Part shown: one piece after another, positions 1 to 8,500 of the stretch
Layout: every line of letters starts with the position of its first letter
How positions within the stretch are numbered: position 1 is the stretch's first letter
NCBI GenBank assembly: GCA_002284615.2
Contig: MU069544.1
Location: 302,182 to 313,167, forward strand
Origin: Dunaliella salina
Taxonomy: Eukaryota; Chlorophyta; Chlorophyceae; Chlamydomonadales; Dunaliellaceae
Direction of reading: 5' to 3'
DNA length: 10,986 bases
The notes under the pieces: generated by a model
The model's input: only the letters and a program-made list of their open reading frames with translations
Databases searched by the model: none
What the model was told of the DNA's origin: nothing
Translations under genes and position numbers: made by a program

Positions 1-215
1 GCATGCACTACCCCACCCAGCCTGCACAACACTGTTCGAACACACAGCTGACCTCATGCATTCATGCACTCCTGCATGCACTACCCCACCCAGCCAGCCC
101 ACCAAATCACGCAGACCACACCACACAACACATTTTGGACACGCAGCAGCCCTCATGCATGAATTCACTGCTGCATGTACACCCCCACCAAACCACATGG
201 ACCATACCACATAGC
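1..215. repeat. Degenerate tandem repeat, three copies
   Basis: The word GCATGCACTACCCCACCCAG occurs at 1 and again at 74. A third, diverged copy begins at 173 (GCATGTACACCCCCACC). ACCAAATCACGCAGACCACA in copy two matches ACCAAACCACATGGACCATA in copy three. The period is 73 then 99 bases, copy one being shortened. The first copy is cut by the window edge. Confidence 0.75.
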
Positions 216-249
216 TTACCAGGAGGCGCCTGTGGGCAAGGTCTTGTAT

Positions 250-1062
250 GGCAGCTGGTTTCAGGTGCAGAGTAGTCACACCATCCCACACAGGGCTGTT
301 GGTCCCGTGCAGCACGCTTGTGCTATGCCACCTTCGTCCGGCCAGGCATGAACCCTGCCAGCGAAAGCAAGGCACACAGAGTCTCTTCAGGTGCAGTGTA
401 GTTATACCATCCACATACACCGGCCCGTTGGTCGCATGCAACTTGCTTGTGCTATGCGCGACACCTTCTTGTCCTTCCAGGCATGAACCCTGCCAGCAAA
501 AGCAAGGCACACAGAGTCTCTTGAGGTGTAGTGCAGTTGCACCATCCACATGCACCGGCCCGTTGGTCGCATGCAACTTGCTTGTGTTGTGCGCGACACC
601 CTCATGTCCTACCAGGCATGAACCCTGCCAGCAGCAGCAAAGGCATACAGAATGTCGTGAGGTGCTGTGTGGTTACGCCATCCCACACAGGGCAGTTGAT
701 CGTGCAGCACGCTTGTGCGATGTGCAACACCCCTGTGTCCTGCCTGTGCCAGACATGCACCCTGCCAGCAGCAGCAAGGGGCACACAGAGTGTCTTGAGG
801 TGCAGTGTGGTCACACTATTCCACACAGGGCAGTTGATCGCGCGCAGCACGCTTGTGCAACGTGCAACACCCCTTCGTCCTGCCTGTGCCAGGCATGCAC
901 CCTGCCAGCAGCAGCAAGGGGCACACAGAGTGTCTTGAGGTGCAGTGTGGCCACACTCTTCCACGCAGGGCAGTTGATCGCGCGCAGCACGCTTGTGCAG
1001 CGTGCAACACCCCTTCGTCCTGCCAGGCATGAGCCCTGCCAGCAGCAGCAAGGCACACCGAG
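250..1062. repeat. Six-copy minisatellite, 125-141 bp unit
   Basis: A GAGGTGCAGTGTGGTCACA-like word begins near 264, 388, 522, 659, 797 and 938. Each unit also holds CACGCTTGTGC, a CCTTCGTCCTGCC-like block and CCCTGCCAGCAGCAGCAAGG. Copies five and six are the most alike, so expansion was most recent at that end. On the minus strand each unit carries CTTGCTGCTGCTGGCAG, which resembles a 3' splice site. Frames stay open over long distances on both strands, which reflects repetition and scarce stop words rather than a demonstrated protein. Confidence 0.9.
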
Positions 1063-1158
1063 TGTTTCACAATGGAAAAGCAGAGCCAAAGCGGCATCGC
1101 TGAACAAAGGGCAAAAGCAACCACCAAGTGCTTTCCTTGGCATGGCAGGCTTGCCCTC

Positions 1159-1417
1159 AGCCATCAGAGGTGCGTACAGGCAGCTTATTCACTTACGCAA
1201 CAGGAGGCTTCAGGGCCAGAGCAGAACTTTTGCACATCATGTACAAATCCTTTTCAAATTTGTATGTACCTTTCCCAGATCAAGATTCGTGAAGCTTTGA
1301 TTTTTCTTTGATCCTTGATGCTGGTTGAGAATGCAACAGCTGCAGCCAATCAGCCAGGGTCTCGGGCTGTGGGCCATCCCCTTGTAACCCTTAGCCATCA
1401 GAGGTGCGTACAGGCAG
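1159..1417 (+). repeat. Pair of 25 bp direct repeats
   Basis: AGCCATCAGAGGTGCGTACA followed by GGCAG is found exactly at 1159-1183 and again at 1393-1417. The 209 bases between are not obviously repetitive. This could be a footprint of a small insertion or a simple duplication; no terminal inverted repeats were recognised. The stretch to 1650 shows no gene I can support. Confidence 0.85.
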
Positions 1418-1655
1418 AAGAGAAGTGTAAATAGGATGTGTAAATAGGCACTCCTAACATGAATGTTAAACTACCATGCAGGACTTTCGTCGCCGCACAG
1501 AAAAAAAAATTATTTTGCTCAGCATGCATGGTGACTGTATGGGTCGAGCAGATTTTCATTTTAAGCGTGTGCGGTTGCGTGCAGTTGCAAAAAAATAATG
1601 TTATCAAGTTGGCTTTGGGCGATGACTTGGCAGGAGCGCCCCTGCGGTCCCTCAC

Positions 1656-1761
1656 CCTTCACCCCTCCATCCCCCTGGCGCAGCGCTTTCCCCACCACAG
1701 AGGATGGAAGCAGCAGTGTGGAGCAGTGCCACGGAGTACGCACCATCAAAGGAGTTGCCAA
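1656..1761 (-). CDS. Weak candidate exon downstream
   Basis: After a strong minus-strand acceptor, CTTTGCCTCTCCTTGCAG, the phase 0 frame encodes LATPLMVRTPWHCSTLL, LPSSVVGKALRQGDGG and VKG, with a GTGAGG donor. Phase 0 would fit the end of the 2405 exon, and T-x-x-x-x-x-TPW after an NPRVIIS strand is reminiscent of a C2 domain, but this is guesswork. The other minus frame is also open (GNSFDGAYSVALLHTAAS). The pyrimidine tract comes from the adjacent GAGCAGCA repeat, so the acceptor may be fortuitous. Confidence 0.2.
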
Positions 1762-1774
1762 CTGCAAGGAGAGG

Positions 1775-1832
1775 CAAAGAGCAGCATGGAGCAGCAAAGA
1801 GCAGCATGGAGCAGCAAGGAGCAGCAGCAGCT
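1775..1832 (+). repeat. GAGCAGCA-type short tandem repeat
   Basis: Alternating decamers GAGCAGCATG and GAGCAGCAAA give a 20-base period over about 2.5 units and then decay into CAG triplets. On the minus strand it is pyrimidine-rich and sits just upstream of the AG at 1763-1762. Confidence 0.9.
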
Positions 1833-1884
1833 TGGGGCAGAGCAACCACACAGCAAGAAACAGCTGTGGATCCATACTTCTGGC

Positions 1885-2006
1885 ATGCTTGCAAAACCAG
1901 CTGGAGAGGCCCCTCCAGCTGTCCACGGCCAAAATGCTTGCAAAACCAGCTGGACACATCCCTCCAGCTGTTCACTGCCGGGATACTTGCGAAACCAACC
2001 GAAGAG
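1885..2006 (+). repeat. 49 bp tandem repeat with internal hairpin
   Basis: Units start at 1885, 1934 and 1983 (ATGCTTGCAAAACCAGCTGG and variants). The first unit contains CAGCTGGAG and its complement CTCCAGCTG at 1898-1906 and 1913-1921, a 9-base stem with a 6-base loop. The second keeps CAGCTGGA and TCCAGCTG farther apart; the third has lost the stem. Confidence 0.88.
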
Positions 2007-2139
2007 ACCCCTAATCAAGCAGGCTGCAGGAAAAAAAAATTCCTGTACCGTTGCTCAATTGCTAACAAAAGGCAAGACAGGCGAGATTCGCCTTGATGAG
2101 CAAGGGGGAATTTGTGATTAAAAGAAAGCATCATGTCCT

Positions 2140-2232
2140 TTAAATAACCAACTTGTTTTTTAAATCTCCTTCCATTTTTTCACAGGGAGCAGTGGAGGTT
2201 GTGAAGTCCTTGGTGTCACTTGGCATCTTTTT
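2140..2232 (-). CDS. Possible terminal exon
   Basis: After the acceptor GACCTGTTTGTGCAG, the phase 0 frame reads KKMPSDTKDFTTSTAP, then CEKMEGDLKNKLVI, then TAA at 2142-2140. The acceptor belongs to the partial third unit of the 125-base duplication; beyond it the sequence becomes unique. It is in phase with the two exon copies above and would give the protein a charged tail. No algal-type TGTAA polyadenylation signal was seen soon after the stop on this strand, which weighs against a 3' end here. The plus strand is also open here after TTTTTTCACAG at 2186, so the strand choice rests on context. Confidence 0.28.
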   Translation of the reverse strand, partial: KKMPSDTKDFTTSTAPCEKMEGDLKNKLVI

Positions 2233-2521
2233 CTGCACAAACAGGTCAACAAGGCCAAGGCAGTGCAGATGCCACCCACGGAGATAATGACCCTTGGGTT
2301 GATTACAGTGGAGGCTGAGAGGGAGGAGGCCTCCAGGCTGCCTGGCTTGCGCTTGTGCTGCGCACAAAAGTCAACAATGCAGATGCAGTGCAGGTGCCAC
2401 TTACCGAGATGATGACCCTTGGGTTAGGTGCAGCGGAGGCTGAGAGGGAGGAGGTCTCTAGGCTGCCTGGCTTGCGCTTGCGCTGCGCACACAGGTCGAC
2501 GATGCTGAGGCGGTGCAAATC
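2233..2521 (-). repeat. 125 bp tandem duplication of exon sequence
   Basis: On the minus strand, unit one is 2521-2397 and unit two is 2396-2272; a 39-base partial third unit is 2271-2233. Each unit starts at a GATTTGCACCGC-like word, includes the 78-base coding block and ends eight bases into the following intron (GTAAGTGG or GTGGGTGG). The duplicated block thus copies an exon end with its donor. The 78-base block shows no indel between copies. Confidence 0.88.
2280..2357 (-). CDS. Duplicated exon copy, possibly spliced in
   Basis: This is the second copy of a 125-base tandem duplication. It has the same 78 bases (26 codons) as the last half of the 2405-2565 exon, with no indel and no stop: HKRKPGSLEASSLSAS then TVINPRVIIS. 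The acceptor TTGACTTTTGTGCGCAG precedes it and GTGGGT follows, weaker than the original GTAAGT. Use of both sites would splice it out of a 47-base intron in phase 0 and repeat the Ser-rich segment. A 47-base intron is very short, so exon skipping or no use at all is equally possible. Of eight codons that differ from the original, three are synonymous, so selection is not proven. Confidence 0.35.
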
Positions 2522-2565
2522 CAGAGTGAGCTTGTGCGTAGGGTTCTGTTCGTCTTGGCCCCACA
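2405..2565 (-). CDS. Exon of C-terminal extension after the IPPc domain
   Basis: A 161-base exon begins after the acceptor CACAACCACTCATGCAG and ends at a perfect donor, GTAAGT. With the G from the previous exon it reads VWGQDEQNPTHKLTLDLHRL, then SIVDLCAQRKRKPGS, LETSSLSASAA and PNPRVIIS. The LTLDLHRLSIVDL and PNPRVIIS segments resemble the first strands of a C2-type lipid-binding domain, which some 5-phosphatases carry after SDHKPV; this is a weak resemblance judged by eye. The middle is basic and Ser-rich, so a disordered or regulated linker is possible. The first 45 or so bases of this exon, with its acceptor, recur about ten times in the upstream minisatellite (2566-3650), and the rest is partly duplicated downstream (2272-2396). 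The continuation is unresolved. Confidence 0.72.
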
Positions 2566-5500
2566 CTGCATGAGTGGTTGTGGTAGTGGTGGGCACAGAT
2601 GACAAAGAGCTAAGGGGGAACGGGGGCAACCAGAGTGAGCTTGTGGGTAGGGTTCTCCTTGTCTTGGTCCCACACTGCATGTGTGGTGGTAGTGGTCAAG
2701 GGCACAGATGACAGAGAGCCAAGGGGGAATGGGGGCAACCGGAGTGAACTTGTGGGTAGGGCTGTGCTTGTCTTGGTCCCGCACTGCATGTGTGGTGGTG
2801 GTGGTGGGCACAGATGACAAAGAGCTAAGGGGGAATGGGGGCAACCAGAGTGAGCTTGTGGGTAGGGCTCTGCTTGTCTTGGCCCCACCTCTGCATACGT
2901 GGTGGTGGTGGGCACAGATGACAAAGAGCCAAGGAGGAAACCAGAGAGAGCTTGTGGATAGGGCTCTGCTTGTCTTAGCCCCACACTGCATGGGTGGTAG
3001 TGGTGGGCACAGACGACAAAGAGCAAAGGGGGAAACCAGTGTAAGCTTCTGGGTAGGGCTCTGCTTGCCTTGGCCCCACAATGCATGTGTGGTGGTGGTG
3101 GTGGGCACAGATGAAAGAGAGCCAAGGGGGAAACCAGGGTAAGCTTGTTGATAGGGCTTTGCTCGTCTTGGCCCCACACTGCATCTGCGTTGGTGGTGGT
3201 CAAGGGCACAGATGACAGAGAGCCAAGGGGGAATGGGGGCAACCGGAGTGAACATGTGGGTAGGGTTGTGCTTGTCTTGGTCCTGCACTGCATGTGTGAT
3301 GGTGGTGGTGGGCACAGATGACAACAGGAACGAAGAGCCAAAGGAGGAATGGGGGAACCCGGGTGAGATGCAGGTGGAGTTTAAGATAATTCATGGGTGA
3401 GATGTCGGTCGAGGGTTGGATTGTGGGAAGGGTTCCGCTCATCTTGGTCCCACACTGCATGGGTGTTGGTTTTGGTGGTGGTGGTGGTGGTGGGCACAGA
3501 CGACAACAGGAGCAAGAGCGAAAGAGAAACAGGGGAACCAGGGAGCAACGCAGGGGGAGTTTAAGGTCACTTCAGGGTGAGATGTAGGTTATGGTTTGGA
3601 TTGTGGGAAGAATTCTGCCTACCTTGGCCCCACGCTGCGTGGGTGAAGGTGTTGGATTGATGCATTGAATTAACGACTTGCTTTCTGTGATTTCTGGTCC
3701 CGCATTGTGAGGACATATAGGTGTGATGGATTGATGCATTGAATGGATCATTTCACTCTTCTCTGGAAGCAAAGAGTGCATCTGTGCAGCTTGGTCTCAC
3801 ACTTATTTTGCGAAAGAAAAAGTTGTAGATTGGTAGCTTGATTGAGAACAAAATGGGGGGTTCAGGGTTGAATGTCAGGATCTAGGGTTTGTGGGCATTG
3901 AGCGCACGGAAAGGACAATGCCAGGTGCACCAGAAAGGAGTTGGAGCCTGCAACTTGCAGTACTAAAAAGCTCCTCTTACTTGCAGCCATGATGTGGTTA
4001 AATTCCACAAAACAGAGATTTAGGTGCTCGGAGGGGAGCATTCTGGAATGGGAGGCTTCAGAGGAGATCAGTTGCTGGTGATTCAAAATCTGCACACCAT
4101 ATGGTGCCGTTTCAAGTCTCTAACTCCCAAGTTACTTTGAAAGCGCTGTGATTCCAAGTAACTTTTAAAGTAACACTGATTTCCTGACAGCACTTTCAAG
4201 TAAACAGGCTTCAGTTGCAGTTACCAGCATATGAACTAGGAGGAAAATCCTACCAAAGGATTTCGTTACTCCTGAAAATGTAAGATGCTTGCCTTCTTAC
4301 CTTAACTCCACAACATCACAACTGGGAATGAAAGTATGCGCAAGGTGCCAGTAACAAATTTGACAACTTAGAGCTGCCATTGCAAACTTGGAACTCACAT
4401 GAAGCAGCTAGACAGCTTCTGCACACTGGTTACCTACAACCTACAAATTGCACACTGGTTACCTACAACCTACGATTTGCACACTGGTTACCTACAACCT
4501 ACAATTTGCGCGCTGATTACCTACAACCTACAATATGCGCGCTGGTTACCTACAACCTACAATTTGCACACTGGTTACCTACAACACTTTATTCGACAAG
4601 AAGCATTTCTGGTACTTCTGAAGAGTAAGAGCAGGACTTTACCTGTGGGTACAACAAACGTGGCTGTGACAGGCTTGTGGTCAGATGTGGTGATATCAGG
4701 GGATTGGTAGTACTCCAGTGCTTTGGCCTGCAGGATTATGCATGGGAATGTGCAGTATTGGTCAGGTAGGGCGATTTCAAGCGTTTGGCTGTAGTCCATT
4801 GTTTGGACCTGGTGTGCGCTTTGAGGTAAGCATTTGTAATGTAAGAAAAAAAGATAGTCTAGGAGACTGAGGCCTCACCAAAGGACCCTCAAATCCAAAC
4901 ACGGCTAGCCTAGTGAGGGTCAGAAACAAAGCTAATGTGGTGAAGATGATCTCAGCTATCCGACAGTAGTCCATTCCCTTGATTCGTAGGCATGTGATGC
5001 ATCAAGACACAGGTTGAGAAAGCCCTCAGGTTGGGTTAGCTTGAGCCAGTAGGTAAGTAAAACAATGTGAAAAACAGTGGTACTTCACCGTCGCTAAAGC
5101 TCCCCCTTATCATACACCTCAAATCATCTCACAAAATAGTCTGACTCAAGTCAACCAGGGCCATGAGACAGAGAGTTCTTTTTGTAACCTTGTTTTGCCA
5201 CACGCAAACACCTATCCTTGTTTTGGTTGTTGCCAGGTTTCCCAATGGCTGCGGATCAAAGGCCTTTGCCTTTTTCATCCAAGTGCAAATGCCAGGTTTG
5301 CATCAGACTCTTTCATCCTGACTGGCATGAGCAACTTCAGGTCAATGTTGGCTTCCTGGTTTAGACAGACAGACGTACTCAACCTGATGTTGCTTGCGCA
5401 TTTGTACTCAGATCGATTCCAAATTGTGGTATCAATTGCTTTGCTGGACGCTTGATGTGTGGTGCATGCTTTCATGCCATGTCTTGCCACACACAAATGT

Positions 5501-8500
5501 CTACACACCTTTTGGTGCCAGGTTTCTGCAACAGCGTTCTCCGTTCTCAGACCCTTGACTAACTGTACACACACACTTCATCATGCTCTGCCACGCTCAA
5601 CACGAGCACAACTTCTTGCTGCTTTGACAGTTGACCTAAGTCCTGGCCTTGCTGCTCATGTTTTCATGGATGCACAAGCGCAAGAACGTGGGCACCACCA
5701 TGGCCTCTTTCCTTTGTGTTCTGACCTGCTTGAGAGGTAAGTTGGAGCGGAACAGCACTCGGTCACAGTATGCCGGCAACCTCTGGTGCTTGTAATGCAT
5801 GCCCTTGCGCCGCTCAACCTGTGTGTACATGCGTGCGTGCGTGTGTGTGCGTGTGTGTGTGTGTGTGTGTGCGTGGTGTGTCATGAGCACCTTCTGGACT
5901 CAGCAAAGAAAAGACGCTGTGCCAAAAGGATGTTCGAGTCAAGGTCAGACACCTGCCCCAACATGGAGGCAAACGGCGACTGACCTGGCCTTACAGCCCA
6001 GCTCAAACATTGGATTCCTTTCCTGAGCGCGCACGAGACGCACAATGCTGTTTTTCTACGGGGAGCTGGCCTGTGGCACCAGACAAAAACTTAGTACCTG
6101 CCCTCCTACAAAAGGCAAATGGTGACTGCCCCCACCTTAAAGGTCGGGGCAAACATGGGGTCTTTCTCCTGGAAGCGCAGGAAAGCGCGGGATGCAGCTT
6201 GCTCCTTGCGCAGCTGGTCTGTGGCAAGAAGCTCGGACCACCTGCAAATGCCAAAAGGTGCAGAAATGCAATGCGCCTGCAACTTACAGTTTTTTTTTTT
6301 CATTTATGATCTGTAAGCACATTTGTGCAGATAGCTTACAAGGTTTACAAGGTTTGCAAGAAAAGAGCCACTCAGTCAACACGCATGACTGCTGGGCTTA
6401 CACTTTATTGCAGCTTACAGCTTAATCAACCACAAACAAAGCAAGCTGGGTTGCGCACACAGCTCATATACACTACCTGCGGACACACAGGTGCAGGAAC
6501 AACTTTGAAGAGCCTGCAGGTTGCGGCCTATTTGCAGACAGGTGCAGATGGGTTATTTTGTGAGTGGTGGGATACAGCTCACGCTGTGCATTGGCACACA
6601 GCTCACGCTGTGCATTGGCACACAGCTCACGCTGTGCATTTGGCACACAGCTCACGCTGTGCATTGGCACACAGCTCACGCTGTGCATTTGGCACACAGC
6701 TCACGCTGTACATTTGGCACACAGCTCACGCTGTGCATTGGCCAGCGCTGTGCATTTTAACGCTCATGCGGCATATTGGAAAGGGCAGGACATTGAAGCA
6801 AACCTGCTGATTCTCTGTGCAGGATCCACATTTTTGAGGACCCACGAACTATGCTTATGGTGACAGCAGTCATGCAGTGCGTGGTACCCACTCGCGGACA
6901 AGGGCAAGACCGTGCTTTGTGGCTAACAGCTTTGACAAGTGCGCATGCATGAGGGAGGAAGGCTTGCAGCTCCAACTATGCAAAGCGAAAAGAAGGGAAA
7001 AGGCTGTCGCCTGCAATGCAAAGGCTCCTCTACAATTATGTGAGGCAAGGGAAAATCAACCTAGCTTTCCAACCTAGCTTTCCAACCTAGCTTTCAGTGC
7101 ATCCTTACAAACTCAACGTAATGCAGTATGTACGTGTAAGACTCAGGGAACTAAAGGAACCAGTTGCCTTGTGCCCCATGCAACACTGAAAGAAGGGGGC
7201 ATAAGTGGCCGGCGGCATGCAGCTCAGACTATTTTTATGCATGAAAACATGAGTTCAGCAGGAGAGGTGTGGGAAGGTTGGCATCTGTCTGCAAGCTTTT
7301 AGTGCGCCGAATCAGGCTGGCAAAAATTCTCTGGGACTCAAGCCGGTGCCCTATCGGCTCCAAAAGAAAAAGATGAGAGCTGTCCTGTGCAAGTGAGGGC
7401 GTTTTTGGTTTGTTTCAGGATCCCACCTCAGCTAGCTGTGCCTAGTGTAGGGTTTGAGGGCCTTTTGGTGAAGCCCCTGCTAGCTTGGCTAGTAAGGCTA
7501 CTTTTCCATTATGCATGTGGCCTCTGGCCTGCGTGGAATCATCTTCTTCTTTTTTTCTTCTTCTTTGCCTTTGGTGCATGCAGTGATCTTGACGTATGGA
7601 CAGAGAGGGATGGTTGATGGTGGTGATTGCAACACGTAGGGTTACAGAAAGAAAGGCCTTCAGTCAAAACGTGCGACTGCTATCCAGAGAGGGATGGTTG
7701 ATGGTGGTGATTGCAACACGTAGAAAAGGCAGTGATGGCAAACGGTGATGGAGGGGAGGAAAGTTTGCCACTCCTTTTCATATTTCCCCTCCTAGTATCA
7801 GGAGAAGCTGGAGGAGGATACCTACCAAAGGAAGGCATTTTGGTTAGAAACATGCCAAAAGGAGGGTGTGTTGGTGCAATCCCAGTGCTGAAAAGTCTTG
7901 CGAGTGCATGCTGCGTGACATGCAAATCAGTTGAGGTGGCAAGTCTTTCAAATGGGCGCCATGCTGAGTTCTCCGCGTTTGCCCAGAACAGTGCAGATAG
8001 ATGGGCATGCGTCTGTGCTTGTGATCACAGGCATGGGGCCTGTGATCACAAGCACACTGATCACAAGCACACTGATCACAAGCAGAGTGATCAAAAGCAC
8101 CAAGCTCGGGGCCTGTGATCACAAGCACAGTGATCACAAGCACAATGATCACAAGCACACTGATCACAAGCACAGTGATCAAAAGCACCAAGCTCGGGGC
8201 CTGTGATCACAAGCACAGTGATCACAAGCACACTGATCACNCCAAGCTCGGGGCCTGTGATCACAAGCACAGTGATCACAAGCACACTGATCACAAGCAC
8301 ACTGATCACAAGCACAGTGATCAAAAGCACCAAGCTGGGGCCTGTGATCACAAGCACAGTGGTCACAAGCACCAAGCGCAGGGCTCGTGATCACAAGCAC
8401 AGTGATCACAAGCACCAAGCGCAGGGCTTGTGATCACAAGCACAGTGTTTACAGGCACAGACGTGGGGCCTGTGATCACAAACACAGTGATCACAAACAC

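Larger units (their letters stand above)
2566..4642 (-). other. Intron between SDHKPV exon and C-terminal exon
   Basis: A 2,077-base phase 1 intron, GTAAAG to CATGCAG. It contains the acceptor-bearing minisatellite (2566-3650), a 17-base direct repeat, a hairpin at 4131-4205 and a 29-base array at 4421-4591. The stretch 3750-4120 is unique apart from the weak exon at 3862-3947. Confidence 0.7.

Noticed and set aside
248..1300. 350-codon plus-strand open frame
   Set aside because: It is almost wholly tandem repeat, open in several frames on both strands, with no recognisable domain.
1270..1320. Minus-strand 51-base segment HQGSKKNQSFTNLDLGK with AG and GT borders
   Set aside because: Two frames are open, it is very short, and nothing links it to the upstream exons.
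2458..3324. 288- and 243-codon minus-strand open frames rich in Pro and His
   Set aside because: They arise from the minisatellite; both frames are open and no domain is seen. The exon boundary at 2565 explains the coding part.
5459..5740. Plus-strand frame ending just before GTAAGT
   Set aside because: It overlaps the PAYCDR exon on the other strand, which is supported by motif and phase.
4850..7510. Terminal inverted repeats of one large transposon
   Set aside because: The interval between the two copies contains phosphatase exons, and no target-site duplication or transposase was seen.
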